From the NCBI GenBank assembly GCA_963170055.1, contig CAUJGJ010000397.1:4545001-4609000 (forward strand): a stretch of DNA of 64,000 nucleotides, in the 5' to 3' direction. Under the pieces are notes generated by a model that saw only the letters and a program-made list of their open reading frames with translations, was not told the DNA's origin and searched no databases. Shown here piece by piece: positions 51,951-62,775 of the stretch. A program made the position numbers and the translations under genes. Position 1 is the stretch's first letter. Each line of letters opens with the position of its first letter. Origin of the DNA: Halisarca cf. caerulea. Lineage: Eukaryota > Porifera > Demospongiae > Chondrillida > Halisarcidae.

Positions 51951-52740
51951 CGGTCATTTGCCCAATGGCCTTTGTAACAATACTAATGTTTTACTGTGCA
52001 AGTGTAGACCTTCATTCTGTCTATGAAAGTGAAGGGATTGGTCTGTTACTACCTTCAATTAAGTTCTCTTTTCTCCAAACATTTTGTATGTCTTTAAAAA
52101 TATTCTACAATTTACCGCATGTCGACTTGCGATAGCCATGTTTTTATTTGGAGTTCGTTCTCACTGCTAAAGCTTCATACGAAGATGCAGTTTCTTCAAA
52201 TATGTGCACTGATTGGTAAAAAAGACACAAGAGGCATCCTTTGCTATACCATACGATCTATGCTAAAAATAAGTGACAAAGTTTTCATCTCCATTCACTT
52301 CCGGTTTTGGGCTTGCGTGTCAGGAGGGTACGAGGGTTAAGCAGCTGGGCTGCAGTCGTTTTGGTAAGAAGTATCATTCTTGCATGCGAGATGATGGTGA
52401 CCCTTTGTGCTGTTGTGCAGAAAGAGAGCTCCATCCTTTCGAGTCATACGGTGAAATGACAGCGAGTTGACGTATTTACAAATGGCTGTCTCCTCCCTAT
52501 TGTTTTGTATGGTACTTCTAGATTTTCACATGGAAAGGTGGCTGGGTCACCATTAGCGCTGGTTGACATTGCACTGTCACTGGGACTTTGATGCTAAATT
52601 TTGGCCGTGTTGCACGCCAATCTGCAAGTGTGGCATCGCAGTACTCCCATTTTTCTCCTATACCCATGTATTAAAGAGGGCGTGGTGCGTCAGGGTCCTT
52701 GATGCTAAGTCTACTGTATAAATTGGAAGTGCGGTAAATT
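51951..52740. other. Unassigned sequence; no gene recognised
   Basis: Contains short open frames only. 'GGGCTTGCGTGTCAGGAGGG' near 52309 weakly resembles the complement of sequence near the LINE start (about 3279-3300), so a LINE 5' scrap is possible but not shown. Confidence 0.35.
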
Positions 52741-52769
52741 CAAAAATTGACAGAGATTGTGTTTTACGT

Positions 52770-52955
52770 TGTGTGTGTGTGGTTGTGTATTTATTTGTAT
52801 TTTTTTTCTTTCTCTCTCCAGCTGTGTTTTGGGGCCTGAAAGCGCCGGTTGGAGTATTCTGTGAAGAGACATTCAGAGCAGTACATCTGCTGCAGGGAAA
52901 AAATCAAGGCCACATGTACGTATGATGTCATTTTCATGTGTGTGTGTATGTGTGC

Positions 52956-52994
<39 letters not shown>

Positions 52995-53172
52995 TGTGTG
53001 TGTGTGCGTGTGTGTGAGTGTGTATTTATTTGTATTTTTCCTTTCTCCCTCCAGATATGTGTTTTGTGGCCTGAAAGCGCCGGTTGGAGTATTCCATGAA
53101 GAGATATCCAGAGCAGTACATCTTCTACCGCAGGAAAACAAATCAAGGCCACATGTACATATGATGTCATTT

Positions 53173-53209
<37 letters not shown>

Positions 53210-53450
53210 CGAGTGTGTGTGTGTGTGTATGTGTGTGCATGTGCACGTGTATGTGTGTGTGTGTGGTTGTGTATTTATTTGTATTTTTTTCTTTCTCCCT
53301 CCAGATATGTGTTTTGTGACCTGAAAGCACCGGTTGGAGTATTCCATGAAGAGATATCCAAAGCAGTACATCTGCTACTGCAGGAAAAGGTAATCAAGGC
53401 CACATGTACGCATGATGTCATTTCCATGTGTGTGTGTGTGTGTGTGTGTG
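52770..53450 (+). repeat. Tandem triplicated exon-like unit with TG microsatellites
   Basis: Three copies (about 52795-52940, 53025-53175, 53275-53425) share 'tatttatttgtattttt', a polypyrimidine-AG acceptor ('CTCCCTCCAG'), a coding-like segment ('LKAPVGVFHEEIS.AVHLL') and 'AAGGCCACATGTAC.TATGAT', with TG tracts between. Copy 3 keeps a GTAATC donor after 'LLLQEK'; copies 1 and 2 differ at that point. The unit behaves like one exon plus flanking introns duplicated twice. The encoded domain is not recognised. Confidence 0.7.
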
Positions 53451-53549
53451 TGTGATGTTTAAGTACGTACGTATGTGTGGGTGTAAGGTGTGTAGGTGTG
53501 TTAGAACGTGCGTGCATTTTCCTCACTTAATCGCTTGTTCTCGTACGTA

Positions 53550-53870
53550 TGGACATGTTTCAACAGGGGTTCAGAAAGGGGAATCGCCTCTCACCCACCA
53601 CCAGCTCCTCCCCTTTCTCATCACCTCCCAACGTACCCCATAGGATTGTGTCTAGGATGAGTGTAGGATCAAGTTAGGTAGGAGCAGAGACCTGCCACAG
53701 ACAGAGGATGTTCGAGAAGTCCCACGGGTCATGTCTGCACTCCCAGAGGGTCTTGTGGACATTATTCCTGTCCCCTTGACCCCAGTTAGACTCGGGGGGG
53801 CAGGCACACCACAGGACTGCGCTGACGCACTTGTCCGATGTGCCTACACCCACACACACAAATGACACAC
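53550..53870 (+). CDS. Possible exons of an unidentified gene
   Basis: Downstream of the triplicated unit, an acceptor 'TTTCAACAG' at about 53567 precedes 'FRKGNRLSPTTSSSPFSSPP'. A second frame at about 53708-53855 reads 'VPRVMSALPEGLVDIIPVPL', 'TPVRLGGAGTPQDCADALVR'. Both look protein-like but match no family I know. They could belong with the triplicated exon to a host gene on the plus strand. Confidence 0.35.
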
Positions 53871-54356
53871 ACACACACACACACACGCGCGCGCACATGA
53901 CACACACACACACATCAAAAACATGCAGGTATGTTATGGCAGAATCTAACCAAAACATGGGCGCTTTGTGGGCTTCGCGGTATGAATTATATTATTGGAT
54001 AATTGTGTGGGTTAGTCATGTGCCAGTATCGTGAATCAGCTACACAGCAAGCAAGTAAAAGCTTTAGACCCCCAAGACCCTAGCCAACTTACACAGCACA
54101 TTTTACTTTGGTAATTCTAAGCATTGGTTTTGGATATTAGCGCTTTCTTTGGAAGGTGTGCAAAGAATGTAACGCCGATTTAAATACTAACTATATCTTA
54201 GAAGAGCCGGTAGGATCCGATGATGAGAGAAGTTCGCAATCTTTTAACTCTTGTTTAGAACAACGCGGCTATGTAAGAACGTATCATGCTGAAAGCTTAG
54301 TAGAATAGTGTAAAAGATCGTGGATACTAGTCATCTACCTAGGACTGGAGCCAAAT

Positions 54357-54623
54357 TTGGAATGCCTCGAAGAATGCAAATGGGTGGAGGGCTTTCTAGC
54401 GTGGATTCTAATCAAAAGAAAGCTACAACAGGGAACAGTAAGGACCCACATCCAGCATCTCCTAACTGAATTGAGGTACCTCTGTGCTACCAAGGGGGTG
54501 GAGGTAGAGCAGCACAGGATGTATAAGTGGATAACTGCCAAGTGGGGAGCCCACAGGAGTGACACTGTCACATCCAAAGCCCATCACAGCTGGGAGTCAC
54601 TCCAAGAAAGGAAAGCATGGTAA
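54357..54623 (+). pseudogene. Fragment resembling a tyrosine-recombinase core-binding domain
   Basis: The 88-residue frame starts 'MECLEECKWVEGFLAWILIK' and continues 'QGTVRTHIQHLLTELRYLCA'. The pattern of a helical segment, 'L..GT...I..LL..LRYL', resembles the SAM-like N-terminal domain of phage-integrase/Crypton-type recombinases. No catalytic R-H-R-Y domain follows: the frame ends at TAA and a solo hairpin end abuts it. The assignment is tentative. Confidence 0.35.
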
Positions 54624-54686
54624 ACAAGTGATTCGAGTTTAAAAAACTTGTGGGCTGCCTACGAACCTGGAAACTCAAATCACTTG
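54623..54686 (-). repeat. Solo terminal hairpin related to family HP
   Basis: 'AACAAGTGATTCGAGTTT' pairs with 'AAACTCAAATCACTTG' 30 bp later, around 'GTGGGCTGCC'. It matches the complement of the HP 3' compound hairpin but nothing else of the element. Confidence 0.7.
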
Positions 54687-54756
54687 GAAATCATCCTCAC
54701 GGAATTGACAGATCCCTGAGTATTGCGTGGTTTTGTGTAGTGGTGTATAATTATAA

Positions 54757-54757
<1 letters not shown>

Positions 54758-54793
<36 letters not shown>
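54758..54793. repeat. TG microsatellite
   Basis: About 17 TG units. Confidence 0.95.
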
Positions 54794-55014
54794 CGGTTTC
54801 TGGAATTATTGTGTTCTATTGTGGTTCTTCATGTGCACAGGAGAACAAATGAAATCCTAAATTGAAAGAATAGTGAGTCTGATAGCATTATTGTGCTTGT
54901 GAATCAATGCAATGTCATTATGCATGTTTACTGTTTATGTGTGTGTATGTATGTGTGTGTAAACTGGTGAATTTATGTGTATATGCATGTACATATGTTG
55001 TGCTATGCATGTGC

Positions 55015-55025
55015 TTGTGTGTGTG

Positions 55026-55062
<37 letters not shown>

Positions 55063-55110
55063 CTGGATATATGTGTGCGTGTATGTGTGTGTGTGTGTGT
55101 GTTTATGCAC

Positions 55111-55188
<78 letters not shown>

Positions 55189-55190
55189 AA
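55015..55190. repeat. TG microsatellite tract with TATATA interruptions
   Basis: TG runs at about 55020-55060, 55083-55102 and 55120-55188. Cys/Val and His/Thr frames here are artefacts. Confidence 0.95.
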
Positions 55191-55341
55191 GGGCATTCCT
55201 TATGTACACTATTTCTCTCCCTCTAGAATGCAAAATATGGAGAAAAAATTTGATAACTGCTATTGATTGTAAGTTTACTTTTTCTTTTTATGACAGATTC
55301 GTTTCACGTCAATTTTTAGGGGCTGCCTGTGGCAGCTCCTA

Positions 55342-55966
55342 CCGTATGGACCGAAACTTTCGCGGTACTAAACTTTCGCGTTTGCAAAAGTTTGAGGATT
55401 TTCGCGGTTTAAACTTTCGCGGTTGCCAACTTTGAGGAAAATTTCGCGGACAGCATAGCATCCTATGCATAATTTATTCAATAAAAATGGCCGCTGAGAC
55501 AACTGATGAAGTCCGCCGACATTAGCAACATAGCTGCTGTTAATTTATTGCTTCTGTCTTTTGAGAGTTCATCGCATACTGCCTGTGCGGTAGAACCAGG
55601 TAAAACATCCTCCAGTGAAGGGATATCGGATCCGACGATTGACCATCCGCAGCCGATGAATCTCGTGTAGAGTTCTTGTTGAAGTAGCGGGTTGATATAG
55701 CGGGAGTAAAACGAACGAAAATTGTCTGGAATGGCAAGACGACACAAATGAATCATATAAAGTTGCTGCTGTGTGCTCACGATGAAGGAAAATAGTCAAT
55801 GGAGCAAAGGTGCTCGACGGTATTGTACAATCCGTGTACCGCCAGCCATTTTGACTCCACAAGAAATAAGAAGATGCTGATTTTCGCGGATTATACTTTT
55901 CGCGGATGGCCACTGATCCGCGAAAAGCGCGAAAGTTTAGTACCGCGAAAGTTTCGGTCCATACGG
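55342..55966. mobile_element. 625-bp MITE with about 39-bp inverted repeats and TA duplication
   Basis: Ends 'CCGTATGGACCGAAACTTTC' then 'GCGGTACTAAACTTTCGCG', with the exact complement at the right end. TA flanks both ends (55340-55341 and 55967-55968), and the HP consensus has a single TA. 'AAACTTTCGCGG'-type motifs recur inside both ends. The terminal 'CCGTAT' is shared with the pogo-like element at 58883, so a Tc1/mariner/pogo-type transposase probably moves it. Confidence 0.9.
55478..55780 (-). CDS. Orphan ORF carried by the 625-bp MITE
   Basis: A 100-codon frame starts 'MSTQQQLYMIHLCRLAIPDN' and continues 'FIGCGWSIVGSDIPSLEDVL', ending 'SADFISCLSGHFY'. It fills the centre of the MITE on the minus strand. 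Composition looks protein-like and does not derive from the inverted repeats. I do not recognise a domain. It may be a captured host exon or an element-encoded peptide. Confidence 0.4.
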   Translation of the reverse strand: MSTQQQLYMIHLCRLAIPDNFRSFYSRYINPLLQQELYTRFIGCGWSIVGSDIPSLEDVLPGSTAQAVCDELSKDRSNKLTAAMLLMSADFISCLSGHFY

Positions 55967-56984
55967 TATATTGTTTTCATTTGGACTTCCAGTGTGTAAC
56001 GCTCGTCCAATATATATAATATGGATTTGAAGAAAAGTCTTATAATGGAGAATTTATATAATAGTAATAGAGAAGCATGAATTTATACAGGAATGAGTTA
56101 TAGGAATTGTTTTGAAAACAATGTTCAGCTGTACACTTACCCTCCAATCCTTTGCAAGTGATTCGAGTGCGTGGGGTGGCAGCCCCCACGAGCTTTTAAC
56201 TCAAATTACTTGTTTAAATTATTAATTATAATGAAAAATTTCACATTTATTCAATTTACTGCTTACAATATGAATTACATAATAAAAAAATTAAAATATA
56301 ATTTAACAGTCAATGAACAAAAACACAGAAACATTCATCATACAGTGGAGCTCAAAAGAAAGTTGCCACTGCGACAAAATTGCGGCGGCGCGATATACTA
56401 CAGATTGAAATAGCTGGAAAAACTGGGAAATGGGCTGATGCAGAACTATTTTGAGTAGCTAAAGAAAGGAAACACATAGTAACACAAATTTTGAGTGAGT
56501 ATTGTGTATGTGTGCCTTTTTAGAGAATCACAGCTTTGATTCTGGAAAGCAGCATGCTTAAAAGCCTAAATACTGCAGCCCTTTCTTTTCACAAATAAAA
56601 TTTGTGCTAATCATTGGGGAAGATATGCTAAATTTGTACCAGAGTTGGTTTGTACCATCTTCAATATCACAATTTAGTCTATTGCGTCCTACAACTGTTC
56701 AGTGGATTATTATTTCTACATTCTTTAAGCATCAAAAACTATCAACAGCCTCTTAAAATGAGTGCCCATTCTTGAAATGAGCGTATTTATTAAATCTGAA
56801 CTGGATGCATTAACATTCTTGCAATTTTACAATTTCTGTGGAATTCCCGATTGGATTTGCTCCTTACATTGATTCTGAAGATAAAACTAATGTTGACAAT
56901 GCAATACTTAATACTTACATAGATGTTTAGTACTGAATTGACAATAGTGAGCAAATAATAAATGGATTATAAGTTTAAAACTGT

Positions 56985-57081
56985 GCTACAGTTCTTTTCT
57001 TATTGCAGCTCTCTCTTCCTTGGTACACAAGACGATACACTTTCTCTTGATAGTGGCTGCTGCCTTATCTGTGGCTGCACC
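56985..57081 (-). CDS. Possible terminal exon of an unidentified gene
   Basis: After an acceptor 'CATTACAG', the minus strand reads 'GAATDKAAATIKRKCIVLCT', 'KEERAAIRKEL' and stops. It looks like a basic helical tail. There is no neighbouring exon I can connect to it. Confidence 0.3.
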
Positions 57082-57129
57082 TGTAATGAATGAAGACAAA
57101 CACTGGCATCATGCATATATGTAGGACCA

Positions 57130-57410
57130 ATGTTTCCAAACCATTAGTTCAGTGTGGCATGGAACTCTAATTTAGAAACTATGGTGTGGGCAATACAAAT
57201 TTGTTAGCCGGCGATGGGTATAGTTATATGTGGCATGGGACACAAAATTGCAAACCATTGATGTGTATGCCTAAATGCATGTGGCATAGCTGGAACACAA
57301 ATTTGTAAACCATTGATGTACATCGCGTTAGCTATAGTGTGTGGCATGGAACACAAATTTGTAAACCATCACTTTTCTAGCTACCCCATATGAGGCATAG
57401 GACATCTAAA
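57130..57410. repeat. Degenerate tandem repeat, about 60-65-bp unit
   Basis: Four to five copies of 'GTGGCATGGAACACAAATTT' followed by 'GTAAACCATTGATGT' and variants, at roughly 60-65-bp spacing. No coding potential. Confidence 0.75.
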
Positions 57411-59068
57411 CTATGACCTGGTTAACTAAAGAGCTTTTCCGCTGAACATGCACTTTGATTTTTACGGTGACTACTGATGCCGGGTCATGCATACTATTTA
57501 CTGAACTATTAGCTATGAAATTTGTTTATAACATGACAGTGATATAGCTACTAAGAAAGGATATTCGTGCTTCATAAAGTTGCCACATACAAGTTGTGAC
57601 AGACTCAAAAGGACACTGGGCTTGGCAGAGAGTTGTTTTCAAGTTATCTCAGAGTAAGATCTATTTCTGTACTACTGAGTCTACTGAGCCACAAGCCTGC
57701 CCTTTCACCCTTTGCGTGGGGTGGGGGGGAAGTAGGGTTCAGCAACTATTGTACCTTTCACACTTTGAGTCGAGCCACACCATACCGTCTACGCACTGCT
57801 CAGCATTGCCGGCCAGCAGGCTCTATACTGAGCAGCCCTGGCCTTACAGCCAGAGTATTCCTACACAACAGTGGTAATTCAGAAGGTCACACAGAAGTAA
57901 AGAGTGTATAGAATGGCATGATGGCCCAGACCTTGTGTGTCAAAGGGTATACTAAAAAGTAGGGGCTATAGCGGCTAGACTATTTCTGGGCACATGTGTC
58001 GCCATATTTATGTCCCATTTCCTGTTCCCAGTCTCGTTCTCAACCCAATTTCCAAATTGTTGGTAGCTGGTTGAAGTGCAACACAGGCTCATTATAGTGT
58101 GTCACGTAAAATGGCTGCCGCTTCGAAGTGGCTAAATATTAGTGCATTTTTAGCTCAAGACAATACATTTTCTTACTTTTAAAATTGCTGTGTGTTTTAT
58201 TGTTAGTTATCAAAATATTGGTGTACAGTTTAAGCATATACTTTATGTTTTAAAAAAGAAAATTAGTTTTGAAAAAGGTACCCTTTTTGCAGCAATGGCA
58301 AAAAGTCCGGACGTGTAGATGGTCTCTAAGAGCTACAAGATTGGTATCAAGTGAAAGAGTAGAGTTAATAAGTTATTTGTGAGCGGAAACATAACTCAAA
58401 ATGAGATAATTATAAGGAAATATGTAGTTTATTGGCTTAAAAAATGTGAAAATTAGGCTTTAAAATGGCTATATAATCAGCGTACCTGGTTATATCTTCT
58501 CCACTCACGCTATGAATGTACACAATAGTACTTTGAAACGTTCGATATCTTCTTTCAATGATATAAGTATAATCTACACGTCTGGATCACACGATCTTTA
58601 CAAGCGAGACTTCAAAGCGGCCATTTAATGGTGACGTCAGTAACTATGAGCAATTATGTCATCTGTATACTTGCTTTTGGCTCTCGTGCCGCATGGAGTC
58701 CTTCTGAAAATCCTCCAACATTCGATCGGATGCCATTCTAACTTTTATTGGATGGTTATATTTTTCTCAGCTGAGGAAATCCGTTTATAAAGCTTCAGTT
58801 CTGATCGATTTACAATGGATTTGTAAAGCGAATTGGTGAGTTAAACCTTGATTGTTTTTGTTTTGAAAGCCCCTTCAAGTTACCGTATATCTTCTAAAAA
58901 TTCGTCATGTGAAGAAATCATTTTTTTTCGTCTTGTCCACATGTTGGAAGTGTATTCCACCTCCTTTCGAAGACTGACGAAACTTTGGAAGATGTGACAA
59001 AACGTTAGAAGAGTTGATGAAACTTTAGAAGTCGCTAATTTTAGTCATGCAGGAACCTTTGCCTGAAA

Positions 59069-59425
59069 ATGTCTGACGAGTTTGAATTTGAGTACCATTC
59101 AGCAGTTCGGGGGCACCACGTGTATCAAGAAATTTGGACTCCTACAGTTGTGGATATCCTTCTCTGTGTGCATGAACCTCGAAATGAACACGACCGCTTC
59201 GCTATTGCCTGTTTCCAGGACGGGACTGTAGCAGGTCATCTGCCACAGGAAATTGCCGGAACATCTTACTACTTTTTGCAGCATGGTGGGTCTATAGAAG
59301 CCTGTATAACTGGTCCTAGACAGTACTGTCGAGAAGCGGGAGGCATGGAAGTGCCTTGCAAGCTTCGTTTCACTGGTAAAAGGAAGCATATCAAAAGGTT
59401 GAAGGAAATCTTGACAGGCAAGTAG
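59069..59425 (+). CDS. Stand-alone HIRAN-domain protein encoded in a pogo-like transposon
   Basis: The 118-residue frame is one HIRAN domain: 'YHSAVRGHHVYQEIWTP', 'LLCVHEPRNEHDRFAIACFQ' (the conserved 'P.N..D..AI.V' block) and 'DGTVAGHLPQEIAGTSYYFL' (the 'G.VP...A' block), ending 'LRFTGKRKHIKRLKEILTGK'. HIRAN domains in HLTF/Rad5 and bacterial proteins bind DNA 3' ends at stalled forks or branched DNA. Here the domain makes up the whole protein. It starts close to the left end and its promoter must lie in the subterminal repeats. It has no stops, unlike the transposase. A role in end binding or repair is inference. Confidence 0.85.
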   Translation: MSDEFEFEYHSAVRGHHVYQEIWTPTVVDILLCVHEPRNEHDRFAIACFQDGTVAGHLPQEIAGTSYYFLQHGGSIEACITGPRQYCREAGGMEVPCKLRFTGKRKHIKRLKEILTGK

Positions 59426-59694
59426 GCAGCCATGGGACACGTTACATACATAAACGTAGCTAACAGAATTTTAACTGCATATCTATTAATATGTACATGA
59501 AGCATTAATGAAGTTTTATTGTACCAATTATTGCTATTAATCATGCAAAACAGCCATGCACGTGTTAAGCATTAGTGACTATTCAAACCATGAAACATTT
59601 GCACGAAAAAATAAACACAATACTAGCAAATCACAATCAGATACACAACTGTTACAATACACTGCCACAGTGCATTCTGAGTTTAGCCCAATAC

Positions 59695-61495
59695 TCAGTC
59701 AGAATCTTCATATTCTGAGGACGCATCACTTGATTCTGAATCACTTTTAAATGGGTCCTCCGAGTCCTCATCACTGTCATGCTCTGTACCATATGGCAAG
59801 TCAAGTGTAGGGAGCTCTTTGGCACAATGTATCAGATCATTCTCTGTGTCGTCCAGGGTATTGCTGATCCCGCAAACCTTGAATGACTTTGAAGCCATAG
59901 CAGCATTGCTGGTGAGATAATCATTATCCTCAATGACCCATTCTACCACGGATTGCTTAGTTGGCGTTGGGACTTTCTGATGAGCACCTTCCTTCTCAGC
60001 CGTGTCCTGCATGTATTCCTTCTATTTGTGCTTTAGAATGGCCTTGAAGGGTTTATTCAAGGAGACATCAACAGGTTGTACTTTGCTGGTACAACCAGGA
60101 GGTATCACGGATGTCTGAACATTCCCTTGTCTCAATGCATCGATGCCGGTTTTGTGCTGATGTGGGCGAAAAGCATCAAAAACCAGCAGAGTATGTACTT
60201 TCTTGGTATAATCAAGAAGTACTTTCTTTACCCATTTCAACATGATGGCTGAATCCATATATGCTTTCTGTTGGTACACAACGGTAACTTTATTCCGGTC
60301 AGCTTTGACGTCCTTTATGCAGCGGGGTGACTTTCCTTCGAATATAATCATGGGCTTTCGTATAGTCCCTGTAGCAGATGCTGTTAACACAATTGATTTC
60401 CTCCTCTTGTCTGCTCCCATCCCACAAATCCTCACTTGTTTTGCTCCCTTTTATGCTACTGTGTAGCCCCGTGGCATGTCAAACCATATAGGCATTTCAT
60501 CCATGTTGAGAATGTAGGCCAAAGGAAATTTGTGGTATTCCCGAATGGTCTTCATCTCACCCATGAAAGTTGCCAGCTGTTTCTCCAGTTGTGGTGGCAG
60601 CTTTTGTTGTATTGATGTAGTTTCCTCAAAGTGAGGGGATTACGAAGCAAAAACTTGTCCATCCACCCGGCTGATGCTTGAAAGTTAGATTGGTGGGGTG
60701 AAATTAAGCGCTTGGCTTGGCAAATGATGTCCTTTCTCTGAATTGGCAGCTGCAAATCCCGCATCTGTAAAACCCACGCAACTATCTGTTCTTCTACATG
60801 CTGAGGGTATGACAAAGGACGTCCTGACCCTTTGACCAGGTGTTTCCCTTTTGTTTTCAGCTTAGCGTTTTGGATGGTGTTTTGGCTGAAGATTTATCCC
60901 TTTCCACGATGAAATTGTGGTTCAAGGGATGCCAAAATGATTTGCTGCCTGGCTTTCACTGAACGATTTCACATAGTCAAGTACCTCAAACTTTTGACTT
61001 AGTGTATATGTTTTATACACTGCACTGCGTTTTTTCTTCTCTTTATTGCCTGCTGAATTTGATGAAGAAGATGATGGCGTAGCTGGCTGTTGGGCCTGAC
61101 CAGGTAACGCTGCAAGGAGGTAGCGATTTCTGTGCGTTTGTCAGAGGGTTGAACTGGCAAAGAAAGCTGGGCATGGATTTCTCCTGAACTGCTGAAGTCC
61201 GATTGAAAAAATCAGTAATCAGCTTCTTTGGCCAAGGCGGTAAAGATTCCGAAGAAGAGCTACTGATACAAACGATATCATCTTGGCAAGGGCTCCATTG
61301 TCCGTCTGTTTCTTCGTCGAAGTCGTTCTCTTCACGTATCGGAGTTGCTGGGATTGGTGGTGTGCTAGGTAGCCTTGGGGAAGCGAGCGGTGTCGGGGAA
61401 CTTCGTGCAGACGGTGAATCATTATCCATACCTGGATTCGAACATGAGGAAGCAAGAAAAGACTTCCGCTGCAGGTGTGTAATATGACGAAACAA
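59695..61495 (-). pseudogene. Pogo/Tigger-type transposase (broken)
   Basis: In order on the minus strand: a Pro/Ser-rich N-terminus (from about 61420, 'MDNDSPSARSSPTPL'); a psq-type helix-turn-helix at about 61010-60910 ('SQKFEVLDYVKSFSESQAAN'); a CENP-B-like HTH at 60815-60600 ('PQHVEEQIVAWVLQMRDLQ', 'FQASAGWMDKFLLRN'); and the DDE core with Asp in 'ILNMDEMPIWFDMP' (about 60510), Asp in 'TLLVFDAFRPHQHK' and Asp in 'KVQPVDVSLNKPFKAIL'. An acidic tail ends at 59695. Frameshifts (about 61100 and 60600) and stops (about 60453 and 60020) inactivate it. The protein would have moved the element to TA sites. Confidence 0.88.
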
Positions 61496-61869
61496 TAGAA
61501 GTCACGCGGATCCCTGGGTCAGGGAGTGACTAAACTTTAGAAAATATGACAAAACCTTGGAAGTGAGACCTTTTCGTCGCATTTAGAAGACAAACTAACC
61601 TAGCAGCGAGGGTGACGAATCTTTAGAATGACGAATTTATAGATGATATACGGTAGTTTATTGCTTTTGTGTACCTTCCGGATCTTCCCAAAATGTGCCG
61701 CACGTGTTACTTCGGTGTTGATAATTCTTTAGAATAAGCTTAATGTTTGTTCGCAAGTACAACATTCCCGTATATTGAGACTTTTTTACAAATCTTGCAT
61801 CTGCGAAGCTTACTTTTATGTATGTGACTTGAATTTCTTGCATGTTCACAAGGAAAAAGTTGTGTTTTT

Positions 61870-61932
61870 AGGGGCTGCCGCAGGCAGCCCCTATATTGTT
61901 TTCATTTGGACTTCCGGTGTGTAACGCTCGTC

Positions 61933-61980
<48 letters not shown>

Positions 61981-62234
61981 TTTGAAGAAAAGTCTTATAA
62001 TAGAGAATTTATATAATAGTAATAGAGAAGTATGAATTTATATAGAAATGAGTTATAGGAATTGTTTTGAAAACAATTGCCAAATATGGCAATTGTTTTC
62101 AAAACAATCGTCCGGTTACAATAAACAGTATGTTCAATGAATGTTCAGCTGTGCACTAACCCTTCAATGTTTTGCAAGTAATTCGAGCGTGTGGGGCGGC
62201 AGCCCCCACGAGTTTTTAACTCGAATTACTTGTT
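61870..62234 (+). mobile_element. Hairpin element (family HP), full copy
   Basis: The 5' hairpin 'AGGGGCTGCCGCAGGCAGCC', a long AT run (61935-61973), the complete internal palindrome (62058-62108) and the 3' compound hairpin ('GTGTGGGGCGGCAGCCCCCA') ending 'TTACTTGTT' at 62234. The left flank is a T-run. Confidence 0.92.
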
Positions 62235-62580
62235 ATTTTTTTTTGGTTTGTGAACTATACGTATTTCTACTGAGCGCTATGTAATGACGCATTACCACGT
62301 TTACAGATGAACAAAAGTGACGTAGACAGAAAAGTGACAAATTCTTGAACTTTGTCACCTAAAATCCCCATTCCCTGAGACCAACTATAATGCCCCTGTG
62401 AACTGTTTCTGGATGTGCGGAGTTCGTTGGCTCAAGTGAGTTTTCGCCCCTTGTAACAGATCACAATCCTTGTACCTAAGTTAGGTGTTAGATCTAACAC
62501 TTGTCTGCCCGTACAGCCTTTTTTCTAAACACCTGAAGCTTTGGATGTAAGGATCTAGCTTAGTAATTACTTTGTTTTAG
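62235..62580. other. Unassigned sequence; no gene recognised
   Basis: Short frames only. Confidence 0.5.
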
Positions 62581-62585
62581 GTACC

Positions 62586-62775
62586 TTAGCCCCATCTATG
62601 GCCCCATAGTTTTATTGCTATACCTGATTTTCCAGTGAGGTCCATTATATAGTCTCCTGTACTGAAGGTTTTGATGACTTCTTCCAGGACAGACATGGCA
62701 TCGGAGCCTTGGAACAGGTTGTTGTACACCACTTGGCACATGCAGACACCAACGTGATAGTGACACACGACAAGG
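62586..62775 (-). CDS. Possible exon, strand uncertain
   Basis: The minus strand gives 'VVYNNLFQGSDAMSVLEEVI', 'KTFSTGDYIMDLTGKSGIAI' and a stop. The plus strand of the same DNA gives 'DRHGIGALEQVVVHHLAHAD', 'TNVIVTHDK' between good splice signals (TTCTTCCAG and GTAAGC, about 62689-62775). Both look plausible and I cannot choose; neither is a family I recognise. Confidence 0.35.

Larger units (their letters stand above)
55318..56214 (+). mobile_element. Hairpin element (family HP) interrupted by a MITE
   Basis: The 5' hairpin (55318-55339) and then 'TATTGTTTTCATTTGGACTT' from 55967 onward match other HP copies once 55342-55966 plus a TA is removed. The internal palindrome is missing its second half here: 'AATTGTTTTGAAAACAAT' runs straight into 'GTTCAGCTGT' at about 56122, an excision of one hairpin arm and loop. 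The 3' compound hairpin is intact and ends 'TTACTTGTT' at 56214. Confidence 0.9.
56215..58880. other. Mostly unassigned region between mobile elements
   Basis: About 2.7 kb with one possible exon (56985-57081, minus) and a degenerate tandem repeat (57130-57410). The rest (57420-58880) has only short frames. A G-run (57718-57731) lies in an otherwise unremarkable G+C-richer patch at 57690-57860. Confidence 0.5.
58883..61653. mobile_element. Pogo/Tigger-like transposon carrying a HIRAN-domain gene
   Basis: The ends are 'CCGTATATCTTCTAAAAATT' on the left and the complement of 'AATTTATAGATGATATACGG' on the right, each flanked by TA (58881-58882, 61654-61655). Both ends carry repeated 'TGACGAAACTTTAGAAG'-like subterminal motifs. 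Inside, a decayed pogo-type transposase (minus) faces a compact intact HIRAN-domain gene (plus). Size (2.77 kb) and TA target fit the family. Confidence 0.9.

Noticed and set aside
54357..54623. Confident Crypton recombinase
   Set aside because: Only a helical N-terminal-like segment is seen; no catalytic Arg-His-Arg-Tyr domain nearby.
59099..59440. Minus-strand frame opposite the HIRAN gene
   Set aside because: Shadow; the plus strand carries the recognisable domain.
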